Assembly: GCA_030950085.1 (NCBI GenBank)
Contig: JAUZRW010000139.1
Coordinates: forward strand, 1 to 34,763
DNA length: 34,763 nucleotides
DNA from: Anaerolineae bacterium
Lineage (GTDB): Bacteria > Chloroflexota > Anaerolineae > Aggregatilineales > Phototrophicaceae
Direction: 5' to 3'
The notes under the pieces were generated by a model. The model had not been told where the DNA came from and searched no databases. It saw only the letters and a program-made list of their open reading frames with translations. The position numbers were made by a program, and so were the translations under genes. Positions 1-9,006 of this stretch are shown here, piece after piece. Positions within the stretch are counted from its first letter, which is position 1. Every line of letters begins with the position of its first letter.

Positions 1-16
1 CATTATCACTTATCAG

Positions 17-433
17 ATGTTTCGCTATTGGCGTTCGGATTTCAAACAACTGAGTTCATTTTCATTTTTCTACTTTTGGGGTTTGGCGCAAGTTGCCAGT
101 TTCTTCATTATCTTGATTGGCAGCCAAGAACTTAATGACCCTCTAATTATTGAAATGGGCTATGTCGATAATTTTATCAACTCTGCACTATTCATTGCCA
201 TGTTTTATCGGCGTGAAAAGTTACAAGGGCAATCTATCTACATTGCTCTATCGAAAATGATAGGCACTGCTGCCGTTTCAGGCATGTGGCTAATTTTCCC
301 ATGGCCCGGTACTGACGAAACCTTGTTGATGCCTTTCTTGTTAACCAGCATTTTTGTTCTCGATTTAACTTATACTGTTTTAGTCTACAGACAAGGGCGC
401 GAAATGGGCATTGATGTCTGGCGGCGCTGGTAA
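17..433 (+). CDS. small multi-pass membrane protein, possibly 5'-partial
   Basis: I do not recognise the family. The protein has about four hydrophobic stretches (roughly residues 18-36, 50-64, 80-96 and 104-122) separated by short loops, and ends with a basic stretch (RRW). It therefore looks like an integral membrane protein. The reading frame is open to the left edge of the window with no stop upstream of the ATG, and there is no clear ribosome binding site in the 16 bases visible. The ATG may be internal and the real gene may begin outside the window. It lies about 100 bases upstream of a membrane histidine kinase on the same strand, but nothing visible links them functionally. Confidence 0.6.
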   Translation: MFRYWRSDFKQLSSFSFFYFWGLAQVASFFIILIGSQELNDPLIIEMGYVDNFINSALFIAMFYRREKLQGQSIYIALSKMIGTAAVSGMWLIFPWPGTDETLLMPFLLTSIFVLDLTYTVLVYRQGREMGIDVWRRW

Positions 434-532
434 ACCTTGGACATTGCACTCTTCTATTCGCGGAAAATATATACACTCCAACATCTATTCAATACAAGTT
501 TGGAGATTCTCTGAATTAGCAAGGAGCGTTTG

Positions 533-2782
533 ATGAGCTATCTTGACCGTATTGCACAGTTTGTTTATCCACCGACGCAAGAAAATGAAAGTGAAGAATT
601 ACGTCTCAATCGAGCGATTCTGGTGGCAATGGCAAGTGCAACCTCAATAGGTGGGTTTATCTGGGGGACGGTGTATGTCTTGCTCGGTGTGCCGTCGGTG
701 AGTATTTGGCCCTACGGTTATGTGGTCTTCTCGTTCATCAATTTGATGGTTTATCTGCGTTCCAAACATTATGAAACCTTGTTGGTCGGACAACTACTCT
801 TAATTTTAATAATCCCTACAGCTTTACAATGGGCAATTGGCGGCTATGCGGCTTCTGGGGCGGTCATGCTATGGGCATTTTTGTCGCCTATTGTAGCACT
901 CGTGGTCAGCAAAGATTTGAAAGCAGCGCGGATATGGTTTTTTGCTTTTTTTAGCCTAGTTATCATATCGGGTGTGTTTGAATCATGGTTTGCCCAACGG
1001 GGTGTCGATATGCCCAGCTATGGCACAAATGCCTTTTTTGTGATGAACTTTATTGCGCCATTAATCACAACTTATTTTATTGTCGTTTACTTCATCAGTG
1101 CAGGTCGCAGCGCAACAGAGGCAGTGGAAACACAGTCAAAAGAATTGAGCAAGGCAAATAATATGCTGCAACGGCTGACAGGCAGTTTGGAAGAAACTGT
1201 TCGCCTCCGAACACAAGAATTGAGTAATGCCCTAGAACAAGCAGAAGAAGCGAGCCAAACCAAGAGTTTATTCCTCGCCAATATGAGTCATGAACTTCGT
1301 ACCCCCTTGAATGCGATTATTGGCTATAGTGAGATGTTAGAAGAAGAGGCAGATGACTCTGGCTATGAAGAGATTACGCCCGACCTCCAAAAAATCCAGA
1401 AGGCAGGAAAACATTTACTCGCCTTGATTAACGATATTCTCGATATTTCTAAGATAGAAGCTGGTAAAACAGACCTTTATATTGAGGAGATTGATTTAGC
1501 CGCCATATTGGAGGAAATCTCAGGAACGGTTCGTCCACTGGTTGAACAAAACAATAATAAACTCATCGTAGATATAGATACTGCTAGTAAAATAAAGACC
1601 GATACCACCAAATTGCGTCAAATTGCTTTTAACCTCGTGAGTAATGCTGCCAAATTCACAAAAGATGGGACGATTACAATCCAAGCCCGACAGTATATGG
1701 AAGCCGAAGTTGACTGGATTGAAATCGCTATCATGGACACAGGTATCGGCATGACGCAAGAACAAGTTGAGCGTGTCTTTGATGTCTTTACACAAGCTGA
1801 TTCATCAACGACTCGACGTTATGGTGGCACTGGTTTAGGGTTAGCCATTAGCAAACGTTTTGCACAAATCATGGGTGGTGATATCACAATAAGCAGTGTC
1901 AAAGACGAAGGTAGCACTTTCACGGTTAGGATCCCAGCCGAAATCACCCTAGTAGAAGAGCCAGTAGAACCGCTTGAAATTGGGACATATCCTAAGACAC
2001 AAGCACCGATTAATGTGTCGTCCGATAAAAAACTAATCTTGGTCATTGACGATGATGCGACTGTCCATGATTTATTGAACCGCCAATTATCGAAAGAGGG
2101 TTTTCAGGTTCTTTCGGCGCTCAGTGGGGATGAAGGCTTGGCATTAGCGCGGCAGTACAAACCATCCATTATTACACTGGATGTCATGATGCCCGGTAAA
2201 GATGGCTGGACAGTATTGGGTGAATTGAAAGCTGACCCTGAATCGGCTGATATTCCGGTAGTGATGATTTCGATGGTTCAAGAGAAAAAGCTCGGTGTTT
2301 CTCTGGGGGCATCCGACTATTTGTCAAAGCCTGTTGACCGCACGCTATTATTGACTGTCCTCAATCGCTATGTCCCACAAGCACATAACGAAGATTATCA
2401 TATCCTGATTGTCGAAGATGACTTGCCAACGCAAGAACTATTCCAACGCACTGCCGGACGTGAGGGCTGGTTAACCATGGTGGCGGATAATGGGCTTATT
2501 GCTCTGGAAAAGGTAGCAGAGAAAATCCCAGATGTCATTCTGCTTGATTTGATGATGCCTGAGATGGACGGCATGACATTTTTATCCGAACTACGCGCTA
2601 ACCCTGACTGGCAACATATTCCAGTAGTTGCTATCACTGCCAAAACCCTGACAGAAGCGGATAAACGTCTCTTGGCAACTCAAGCCGAACGGGTTCTGCT
2701 TAAAGCGGAACATCCACCGTCGGCTCTCGTATCACAAATACGCAATATTCTCGAAAATCATTATCAAATCCCGAATGTTTGA
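533..2782 (+). CDS. membrane hybrid histidine kinase with two receiver domains
   Basis: Sensor kinase of about 749 residues. A six-helix membrane part covers roughly residues 28-190, followed by a coiled coil (about 195-245), a HisKA domain with the phospho-accepting His near 253 in [10 protein letters not shown], and an HATPase_c domain with N box (about 363-376), G1 box DTGIGM (about 402-407) and G2 box GGTGLGL (about 431-437). Two receiver domains follow, with phosphoacceptor Asp near 550 (DVMMPG) and 672 (DLMMPE). Both keep the acidic pocket and the conserved Lys. No HPt domain is present, so a separate phosphotransfer protein or direct signalling through the receivers is inferred. ATG 533 is preferred over TTG 530 because AAGGAG at 521-526 is then spaced by six bases. 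No output regulator is adjacent. The signal sensed is unknown. Confidence 0.93.
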   Translation: MSYLDRIAQFVYPPTQENESEELRLNRAILVAMASATSIGGFIWGTVYVLLGVPSVSIWPYGYVVFSFINLMVYLRSKHYETLLVGQLLLILIIPTALQWAIGGYAASGAVMLWAFLSPIVALVVSKDLKAARIWFFAFFSLVIISGVFESWFAQRGVDMPSYGTNAFFVMNFIAPLITTYFIVVYFISAGRSATEAVETQSKELSKANNMLQRLTGSLEETVRLRTQELSNALEQAEEASQTKSLFLANMSHELRTPLNAIIGYSEMLEEEADDSGYEEITPDLQKIQKAGKHLLALINDILDISKIEAGKTDLYIEEIDLAAILEEISGTVRPLVEQNNNKLIVDIDTASKIKTDTTKLRQIAFNLVSNAAKFTKDGTITIQARQYMEAEVDWIEIAIMDTGIGMTQEQVERVFDVFTQADSSTTRRYGGTGLGLAISKRFAQIMGGDITISSVKDEGSTFTVRIPAEITLVEEPVEPLEIGTYPKTQAPINVSSDKKLILVIDDDATVHDLLNRQLSKEGFQVLSALSGDEGLALARQYKPSIITLDVMMPGKDGWTVLGELKADPESADIPVVMISMVQEKKLGVSLGASDYLSKPVDRTLLLTVLNRYVPQAHNEDYHILIVEDDLPTQELFQRTAGREGWLTMVADNGLIALEKVAEKIPDVILLDLMMPEMDGMTFLSELRANPDWQHIPVVAITAKTLTEADKRLLATQAERVLLKAEHPPSALVSQIRNILENHYQIPNV

Positions 2783-2789
2783 TATTATT

Positions 2790-2820
2790 GGGTGCGGTGT
2801 TTTTATCGCACCCTACCCCA
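2790..2820. repeat. hairpin downstream of the kinase gene, possible repeat-family member
   Basis: GGGTGCG (2790-2796) pairs perfectly with CGCACCC (2807-2813), leaving a T-rich 10-base loop. It lies eight bases after the kinase stop codon. It is followed by CTACCCC, which resembles the CCCTACA boundary of the dispersed hairpins elsewhere in the window. It may act as a terminator, but no T-run follows the stem. Confidence 0.5.
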
Positions 2821-2883
2821 ATTACTTGACAATCCTTCAGCAGAAAACTGAAAGTCACTTGATTATTATAATGTTTGTATATT

Positions 2884-2911
2884 GGGCGCAGCCCGCTGTC
2901 GCCCCTACAAC
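2884..2911. repeat. dispersed hairpin repeat, CCCTACA family
   Basis: GGGCGCAG (2884-2891) pairs with CTG-T-CGCCC (2896-2904) with one bulged T, and the stem is followed directly by CTACAAC. The same stem-then-CCTACA arrangement recurs near 7128, 17581, 27713, 31152 and 34548. The rest of the 230-base gap between the kinase and the nitroreductase-like gene shows no other clear feature. Confidence 0.7.
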
Positions 2912-3012
2912 ATCCTGAAAAGTTTGGGCATTAATCGGCTCGCGGCAAAAATAAATGCTCTATGTTACGATAGAGGCATCATTTTATTGGGCATATGGAT
3001 TAGGGGAATTAG

Positions 3013-4383
3013 ATGACTGCGCCTGTTGAAAAAGTTCGCCATTGGGTCAAACAACAAGTCGAAAATTATACATTAATGGATGCACTGCGCGGAAGACGTT
3101 CGCGGCGTTTTGGTCTCGGTATGGAAATCCCACAGGGTCCATTTACTTACAAGAGCAAATATAGTCCACAAGCCCTCACAGAAGAAGAAGAGGCGGCGCT
3201 TGTTTTTGCAGGGGGCGGTATCACAGGCTATATTTTAGCTGATTTATCTTATGGCAAGGGGCAAGGCGGTAATATGCTGGCTGGCATGATAGGACGCACG
3301 GCTGGCAGTGCTGATTCGATTCAAACGGTGTCGTTATTTGTTATTAATGACGAAGCCACCTACTATGTCAAACGTCCACAGAACATCCCATTTGAGCAAC
3401 GCGCCGAATTGATTGAACTGGCAGAAAAGGGCGAATTAGTTGAACTGTATCGGCGGCTACGAGTCAAAATCGCAGACGGGCGCACCGAGATTCCGGTTGA
3501 ACCGGGTATCAACTTCAATATCAATAAGTGGTCGGTCTATGCCAAAGGCGGCACGTACTTTGTCCCTGTCAATGATATGACTTCGGTTTATATCAATGGC
3601 TTGCTGGAAATTTTTGAGCCAGAAATGGGCTTATATGTCGTCGATGAACGGAACTTTTTTCTACCAGCAGGGATTCGCAAATGGGGTAAACGTTTTGGTG
3701 GACATCTCAATGATGATTTTACATCCGGCAAAGTAGCCACTATTCAAGGGATTGAAATGTCTTTTGCTGAGGCAATGTGTGTTGAACAAGGTGGGATGCT
3801 ACAAAATATCAATTTGATGGGACAAGCACTGGGCATCGGCGGGTTTGCCAATTATGCGCGTAACGAATACAACTGGTTACAAGCATTAGGCTTCACAATG
3901 GAAACCATGCCTAGTCCACGTTATGCCGGAGCTGGGTGGTTGATGTCTTTACTGGTCAAACTGATTGGTCAATCGTACCCTTTCCCCTATGCTGTGAATC
4001 TGAAACATGAGAGCGAAACGTTGTTACAAAGTTACGCCCCTCCCAATTATCCCGATATGGAAGCGGCAGTACGAGCTTATGTCAATTATAAATTTGGGTC
4101 AAATGGAGCATGGCGCAAGGCAACTGATGGTTCATTATGGCAAGATTCGCAGAAATATTCTGAGCAAATCAAAGCGCCGAGTGAAGCCGCCATTCAAGCA
4201 ACGATTGATTTTTGTACTTACTGCTTCAAACGCTATGGACGCTTTCCGGTGTATAGTGCGCCCTTCCGAACAATCATTGGTTATCAGGCAACCCATGTCG
4301 ATGTTGATTTTTACGACCAGTTCTATCATCCCGAAGCATTAAGCGTAACCCAACGCGAACGCTTCAAACTGTGGGAGGCATAA
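3013..4383 (+). CDS. nitroreductase-like protein of unknown substrate
   Basis: Protein of 456 residues. Two places recall the FMN-binding nitroreductase fold. The first is an Arg-rich RRSRRF segment (about 28-33) followed by LTEEEEAALVFAGGGITG (about 55-72), like the N-terminal flavin-phosphate loop and first helices of that family. The second is LQNINLMGQALGIGG (about 263-277), like the helix preceding the second flavin contact. At 456 residues it is about twice the usual length of a nitroreductase, and the middle (about 100-230) and C-terminus are not recognised. No signal peptide or membrane segment is seen. AGGGGA at 3002-3007 supports the ATG. It sits upstream of two peptide-type ABC permeases with an 86-base gap, so co-transcription is possible but unproven. 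Function is inferred only from fold resemblance. Confidence 0.6.
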   Translation: MTAPVEKVRHWVKQQVENYTLMDALRGRRSRRFGLGMEIPQGPFTYKSKYSPQALTEEEEAALVFAGGGITGYILADLSYGKGQGGNMLAGMIGRTAGSADSIQTVSLFVINDEATYYVKRPQNIPFEQRAELIELAEKGELVELYRRLRVKIADGRTEIPVEPGINFNINKWSVYAKGGTYFVPVNDMTSVYINGLLEIFEPEMGLYVVDERNFFLPAGIRKWGKRFGGHLNDDFTSGKVATIQGIEMSFAEAMCVEQGGMLQNINLMGQALGIGGFANYARNEYNWLQALGFTMETMPSPRYAGAGWLMSLLVKLIGQSYPFPYAVNLKHESETLLQSYAPPNYPDMEAAVRAYVNYKFGSNGAWRKATDGSLWQDSQKYSEQIKAPSEAAIQATIDFCTYCFKRYGRFPVYSAPFRTIIGYQATHVDVDFYDQFYHPEALSVTQRERFKLWEA

Positions 4384-4469
4384 GAGTCCATCTTCATCGC
4401 TATGAAAGACATTTCGCGTTAACATACGGTAGAATAAAATTCAGTAGATTTTGTTAAAGGCATTGTTTA

Positions 4470-5501
4470 ATGGGTACGTATGTTTTACGGCGTGTACTAC
4501 AAGGCATCCCGACATTCTTTGGCATCACGCTCTTAGCATTTATGATGATGCTATTTTCGCCCGGTGACCCTGTGAGTCTGCTCACATTTAATCCACGCTC
4601 TGGCGATACTGATTCTGCCGAGCGCATACGACGACAGTTAGGTCTCGATAAACCTAAGGTAACGCAATATATTTATTGGCTGATTGGTAACGATTGGACA
4701 CAATATGATTCCGATGGCGATGGTACAGATGATAGCCCCGGTACACGCTCTGGCTTATTGCGTGGCGACATGGGCGAGTCATTGGCTCCGGGTCATCGAG
4801 ATGTCACAGATTTAATTTTTGAGCGAATACCTGCCACATTACTCTTGACTTTTAGTGCCTTGATTACGGGTTATGGCATCGGTATTTTGCTCGGTGTGCT
4901 GGCGGCTGTCTATCATCGTACATGGGTAGACCAAGTGATTCGGGTTATATCTGTGATAGGTAATGCTGTCCCACAATTTTGGCTCGGCTTCATCTTGATT
5001 ATTGTTTTCAGCATCAAACTAGATGTACTACCCATGAGTGGGATGCGGAATATTAGCAATCGTGGCGGGCTTGATTTGTCGGACTTAGTAGCACACATGA
5101 TTTTGCCAGTCTTTGTCTTGTCTTTGAATACAATTGCCTTTGTTTCGCGCTTTACTCGCACAGAATTGTTGGAAGTGCTGGAACAAGATTTTATCCGTAC
5201 TGCCCGTGCGAAAGGTCTCAAAGATAGTGTTGTGTGGTGGAAACATGCCCTACGAAATGCGCTACTACCCGTTGCCACCTTTTTGGGTCCGGCTTTAGGG
5301 ACATTATTAGCGGGGGCAGTGGTGATTGAAAGCGTGTTTGCATGGCCCGGATTAGGTTCGCTGGTGATTGATGCCGTTTTTCAGCGCGATTATCCGCTTG
5401 TGATGGGGTCTGTGGTCATAGCCGCCGGGATGTTCATCCTTGGTGTGTTATTCTCCGATATTTTGTACGCCGTGCTTGACCCACGCATCCGTTTAGACTA
5501 A
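4470..5501 (+). CDS. oligopeptide/dipeptide ABC transporter permease (DppB/OppB type)
   Basis: Inner-membrane subunit of 343 residues, one half of the channel of a peptide or nickel-type ABC importer. The N-terminus (GTYVLRRVLQGIPTFFGITLL) is the typical first helix of the DppB family. The EAA loop reads DFIRTARAKGL followed by WWKHALRNALLP, the site where the ATPase docks, and the end DILYAVLDPRIRLD is also typical. Between helix 1 and helix 2 there is an Asp-rich insertion (YDSDGDGTDD, about residues 72-81) that resembles a calcium-binding loop and would lie outside the membrane. AAAGG at 4456-4460 supports the ATG. It pairs with the next gene, and a convergent gene downstream encodes a suitable binding protein. 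ATPase genes are absent from the window. Confidence 0.93.
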   Translation: MGTYVLRRVLQGIPTFFGITLLAFMMMLFSPGDPVSLLTFNPRSGDTDSAERIRRQLGLDKPKVTQYIYWLIGNDWTQYDSDGDGTDDSPGTRSGLLRGDMGESLAPGHRDVTDLIFERIPATLLLTFSALITGYGIGILLGVLAAVYHRTWVDQVIRVISVIGNAVPQFWLGFILIIVFSIKLDVLPMSGMRNISNRGGLDLSDLVAHMILPVFVLSLNTIAFVSRFTRTELLEVLEQDFIRTARAKGLKDSVVWWKHALRNALLPVATFLGPALGTLLAGAVVIESVFAWPGLGSLVIDAVFQRDYPLVMGSVVIAAGMFILGVLFSDILYAVLDPRIRLD

Positions 5502-5551
5502 AGCCCCTTTCAAGGCTTCATCGCGTCTCATACAAAATAACATGGTGAGAC
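5501..5551. repeat. dispersed hairpin repeat, CACAAAAT-loop family, copy 1
   Basis: It begins directly after the permease stop codon. AAGCC (5501-5505) pairs with GGCTT (5514-5518), and GTCTCA (5525-5530) pairs with TGAGAC (5546-5551) around the loop TACAAAATAACATGG. The order AAGCCCCTTTC, TTCA, CGCG, CTCA, ACAAAAT, GTGAGAC is repeated almost base for base at 27592-27642, and the second hairpin recurs with another stem at 25769-25800. Confidence 0.7.
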
Positions 5552-5599
5552 AAGGTTGATTGACTTAACAAAAATATGCTAGTCAAACAAGGATAAATC

Positions 5600-6535
5600 A
5601 TGAGCCAAACCAATACAGCGACAAATATTGCTGTTCTCAAACATAAAGATGCCGATGAAAAACACGTCGCCCGTTCATTATGGGGGGATGCCATTGTCCA
5701 TTTATTGCATGATAAATTGACGATATTAGCCTTCATTGTCTTAGCTTTATTGACATTGATATCTGTGCTGGGTCCACCTTATGTCGAAAATGCACTAGGT
5801 CTTGATGTCACCCGTATCAAAGTATTAGACCGTTTTAAGCCTCCCGGAACAGAAGGTCATCTTCTCGGCACAGATGAATATGGGCGTGACCAACTCATTC
5901 GTCTCATGTATGGTGGGCGAATTTCACTAGCAATTGCCTATACTTCCAGCGTGATGATTCTCGCAATTGGTGTGACTTTGGGATTAGCCGCAGGTTATTA
6001 TGGCGGCATAGTTGATGATATCATCATGTGGAGCATCAATACACTGAGTTCGATGCCGCCTCTCTTTATCTTGCTTGTTGTTTCAGCTTTATGGTCGCCA
6101 GTACCCGAAATGCTGGTGATTATCTTAGCCTTATTAGGCTGGTTCGGGACGTGTCGCCTTGTCCGCGGAGAAGTGCTTTCGATTAAAGAGCGCGATTATG
6201 TCCTCGCAGCACGAGCGTTAGGCGCATCCAATATGCGTTTACTCTTCGTCCACATCTTCCCCAATGTCCTGTCGATAGTGATTGTTACAGGAACAATTAT
6301 TGCCGGAAATCTCATTCTGCTAGAATCAAGTCTCAGTTTTTTGGGCTTAGGCGTACAGCCGCCATCACCAACATGGGGCAATATGCTGACAAATGCCCGT
6401 AACTTCCTCGTGACAGGATTCCATCTTATTGTCTGGCCCGGTATCCTGATTATGATAACCGTACTGTGTTTTTATCTTATAGGCGATGGTCTGCGCGATG
6501 CCCTTGACCCACGCCGTAAGCATGGAGTCAAATGA
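5600..6535 (+). CDS. oligopeptide/dipeptide ABC transporter permease (DppC/OppC type)
   Basis: Second membrane channel subunit, 311 residues. A cytoplasmic N-terminus is followed by the family's first helix (about residues 35-55). Next comes the LLGTDEYGRDQLIRLMYGGR segment (about 87-106), diagnostic for DppC-type permeases, then further helices. The EAA loop is KERDYVLAARALGASN. The C-terminus GDGLRDALDPRRK is typical. AAGGA at 5589-5593 gives a good ribosome binding site. It forms the heterodimer partner of the preceding permease. Its stop codon overlaps the start of the following gene (TGATG), so the PsbP-like protein is probably translated by coupling. The substrate cannot be read from sequence. 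Peptides are the usual cargo, but related importers carry nickel or sugars. Confidence 0.94.
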   Translation: MSQTNTATNIAVLKHKDADEKHVARSLWGDAIVHLLHDKLTILAFIVLALLTLISVLGPPYVENALGLDVTRIKVLDRFKPPGTEGHLLGTDEYGRDQLIRLMYGGRISLAIAYTSSVMILAIGVTLGLAAGYYGGIVDDIIMWSINTLSSMPPLFILLVVSALWSPVPEMLVIILALLGWFGTCRLVRGEVLSIKERDYVLAARALGASNMRLLFVHIFPNVLSIVIVTGTIIAGNLILLESSLSFLGLGVQPPSPTWGNMLTNARNFLVTGFHLIVWPGILIMITVLCFYLIGDGLRDALDPRRKHGVK

Positions 6536-7128
6536 TGAAAAATCAAACGCGCTATGGAATCGCCTTGTTAGCCATTATCGTAATTGTTACAGGGGCGCTA
6601 TTTTACCTATTCCAACCACAGTTCGGGCAAGATACAGAAGAACAAGCTATAGAACAGATTGAATTAGCAACAGTTTTTGAAAGCACTGTTTTTCGCTTTC
6701 GCTACCCCGAAGATTGGCAACACCAGATTCCGCAGACTAATATGCTGTTTCTTGCCAGTCCTGATGTATTACGCCAACAAGCAGGAGCGACAGTAACTAT
6801 ACAGCGTAGTATTCGCTTATCTGCCGAAGCGGATACACTAGAAGCGGCACTCGATTTTTATTTAGAACGGGGTCCCTTACGTGCTGATAGAGATTGGGCG
6901 ATTGTTGAAGCGGCACAATCTATCACATTTGATGACCGCGAGGCTCTAACGGTTGTTCTTGAAGGAGCAGAGGTTGAAGGAACGACGCTGATGCGCTCAG
7001 AAATTTATATCACCCAATCAAACAATAACCTGATATATGTCTTTTCTGTCACCGCACCACAAGCACAATGGGACAGTATCGAAGCCACATTTTCAGCCAT
7101 TTTGGACAGTGTGACCATATTGGAGTAG
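6535..7128 (+). CDS. membrane-anchored PsbP/DUF1795-like protein coupled to ABC permease
   Basis: Protein of about 197 residues with one N-terminal membrane anchor (about residues 8-28), placing the rest outside the membrane. The outer domain begins VFRFRYPEDWQHQI and ends with alternating strands and a helix, ITQSNNNLIYVFSVTAPQAQWDSIEATFSAILDSV in outline. This is the pattern of PsbP/Mog1-like domains found in many secreted bacterial proteins. No catalytic residues are expected. Either of two adjacent ATGs (6532 or 6535) could start it. GGAG at 6524-6527 fits 6535 better. It overlaps the upstream permease stop, suggesting the two are made together. A role as an accessory of the transporter is inference from position only. 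Confidence 0.72.
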   Translation: MKNQTRYGIALLAIIVIVTGALFYLFQPQFGQDTEEQAIEQIELATVFESTVFRFRYPEDWQHQIPQTNMLFLASPDVLRQQAGATVTIQRSIRLSAEADTLEAALDFYLERGPLRADRDWAIVEAAQSITFDDREALTVVLEGAEVEGTTLMRSEIYITQSNNNLIYVFSVTAPQAQWDSIEATFSAILDSVTILE

Positions 7129-7152
7129 GAGCGCGAGATTGCGCCCCTACAA
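7128..7152. repeat. dispersed hairpin repeat, CCCTACA family
   Basis: GGAGCGC (7128-7134) and GCGCCCC (7141-7147) form a stem with one mismatch, followed by TACAAG. It lies in the 38-base gap between convergent genes, touching the stop codon of the upstream one. It could serve as a shared terminator hairpin, though no T-run is present on either side. Confidence 0.6.
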
Positions 7153-7166
7153 GCAAATTGTATGAC

Positions 7167-8834
7167 TTAATTGCCTAATGTCCAATCTTGAACGTGAGCG
7201 GTGTAACCATAGAATACCCATGATGGACCCGGTTCAAAACCACCAATGCGTGTATTCGCAACGTGGAAGATATTCGGAATGAATGTCCAGTCGTAAGCCA
7301 CATCCTCATGTGTAATCTGTTGAATCTCGTAGTAGATTTCTGCGCGTTGGGCAGGGTCACAACCCGGTACCGCACGCGCCGCTAAAATCAGTTCATCCAC
7401 ATCTGGATTGATATAAGATGCAAGATTGTTACCACCACCGGGAATATCTTGCTGACTTTGCAGCAAGGTTGTGAAGGTATTCGGGTCGGTTGCGGTACTA
7501 TTACTCATGGCTGTGGCATCATACATTTGACCAAGATACACATCTGGAATGTAATTCGCCCATTCCACGAGTTCCAGAGATACGTCAAATCCAATTTGTC
7601 CTAGTTGGTCTTGGGCAACGAGGACGGATGTTTCAAACAGTTGCAAAATGTTGCTGTAGCGAATAGTAAAAGCGAGAGGTGTACCCTCTTCGGCAGTGGC
7701 GCAACCATTACATTCGCGCACACCATCGCCATCTTCGTCTGTCCAACCCGCTTCATCTAGCAATGCCATCGCTGCATCGGGGTCATAGGGCCAGATGTCA
7801 ACATCCGCATTATAAGCCCATCCAAAAGCCGGAGCAACAACACCGACTAACGGTGTACCACCATCTGAGCCGCCAAGTGTTTCGAGAACATCGAGTTTGT
7901 TCCAACCCATTGCCACTGCTTGGCGCACCATCACGTCCGAGAATAACGGATGCGGTGTTTGTGGATTCACTGAGCCATCTTCGTTATAAGCTGGTTGTGG
8001 GTCATTGGGGTCAACCCAATTGAGTGATAAGAAGTTCACAGACACTTGTGGGAAGGCTTCAAATTGCAAACCATCTCTGTCCTGAATCTGCTCGAACAAA
8101 TCACCTTGGAAATAGGTATAGTCAATTTCTCCTGCTTGGATGGCTTGAATGGCTAGTGATTGTTCGCCAATCACACGGTTTACCAAGAACGGAATTTGCG
8201 GTTCGCCACCATAGAAATCAGGATTGGCACGGAAACGTTGGAATTCATCCGGCGCCCATTCTTCTAAGATATATGGACCACCACTGATATCTGGATTTAG
8301 GTTAAAATCACTGCTTTCAAAGTCACTGAAATCGGCAGCATATTTGTGGGCTGGTAAGGCACGAATTCCAGCAAAATCGCCTAACGCCGCACAGTTGATA
8401 GCTTCCAGTACGATTTCATAGGTCTTGTCATCAATGATGTTGAACTCAACAATTTGCGATACAACTTCTTCAATGACAGTGTTGATAGCCTCTTGTTGTG
8501 CTGACTCAATGACAAACTGCATGTCAGCAGAGGTAATCGGTGTCCCATCACTCCAATTCGCATCATCACGAATCGTGAAGGTGTAGGTGAGGCTATCATC
8601 GGATACCTCAAAGGATGTGAGACCCGGAATCACTTCCCCGGTAAAGCTATCGACATCCAACATTGAGGGGAATAACAAGGCAAAGGCTTGGAAAGAAGCC
8701 CCATCATTGGTGAGTGCAGGATTGAAGCTCACGATGTTGCCAAAACCACGGATGACAACTGTGTCCTCATCTTGCCCGACTACAGGTACTGCAATTAAAA
8801 GTAGAACCAGTAAAAAGACAATACTTCGTTTCAT
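7167..8834 (-). CDS. ABC transporter peptide-binding protein (SBP_bac_5 family)
   Basis: Extracytoplasmic solute-binding protein of 555 residues for an oligopeptide/dipeptide importer. It has a cleavable signal peptide (MKRSIVFLLVLLLIAVPVVG, cut probably near residue 20), with no lipobox Cys. The mature part shows family signatures: LTSFEVSDDSLTYTFTIRDD and NWSDGTPITSADMQFVIES near the N-terminus, and GGPYILEEW in the middle. An Asp-rich AGWTDEDGDGVRECNGC insertion with a Cys pair is also present. The ATG at 8834 is chosen because AGGAGGAG lies six bases upstream (8841-8848) and the signal peptide begins there. A longer frame to 8897 has no such support. It is convergent with the permease genes and has its own putative promoter. 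Pairing with those permeases is likely but inferred. Confidence 0.92.
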   Translation of the reverse strand: MKRSIVFLLVLLLIAVPVVGQDEDTVVIRGFGNIVSFNPALTNDGASFQAFALLFPSMLDVDSFTGEVIPGLTSFEVSDDSLTYTFTIRDDANWSDGTPITSADMQFVIESAQQEAINTVIEEVVSQIVEFNIIDDKTYEIVLEAINCAALGDFAGIRALPAHKYAADFSDFESSDFNLNPDISGGPYILEEWAPDEFQRFRANPDFYGGEPQIPFLVNRVIGEQSLAIQAIQAGEIDYTYFQGDLFEQIQDRDGLQFEAFPQVSVNFLSLNWVDPNDPQPAYNEDGSVNPQTPHPLFSDVMVRQAVAMGWNKLDVLETLGGSDGGTPLVGVVAPAFGWAYNADVDIWPYDPDAAMALLDEAGWTDEDGDGVRECNGCATAEEGTPLAFTIRYSNILQLFETSVLVAQDQLGQIGFDVSLELVEWANYIPDVYLGQMYDATAMSNSTATDPNTFTTLLQSQQDIPGGGNNLASYINPDVDELILAARAVPGCDPAQRAEIYYEIQQITHEDVAYDWTFIPNIFHVANTRIGGFEPGPSWVFYGYTAHVQDWTLGN

Positions 8835-8886
8835 ATTATACTCCTCCTGAACTGAGAATCGAGTTACCGTTAACCCGATGTTGGCA

Positions 8887-8916
8887 ATTTTATCCATAAT
8901 TGAGTATCTTTGCCAA
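8887..8916 (-). promoter_or_regulatory. putative promoter of the peptide-binding protein gene
   Basis: On the minus strand TTGGCA (8916-8911) is followed after 18 bases by TAAAAT (8892-8887), about 40 bases upstream of the AGGAGGAG ribosome binding site. The match to sigma-70 boxes is reasonable but not perfect, and it is unsupported by any other evidence. Confidence 0.4.
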
Positions 8917-9006
8917 ATAAATTGGTATCAAAATAGTTTTTTCGTCAAAGGATAGGTATCCCCGTGACCTGCAAAGTATGATTATCGGATAAGATGAGGA
9001 ATACGA

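Noticed and set aside
530-2782. Hybrid kinase as a complete phosphorelay
   Set aside because: No HPt domain is visible and no response regulator gene is adjacent, so a complete relay cannot be claimed.
8835-8897. Longer N-terminus for the peptide-binding protein
   Set aside because: It would place 21 residues before a clear signal peptide and put the AGGAGGAG ribosome binding site inside the coding region.
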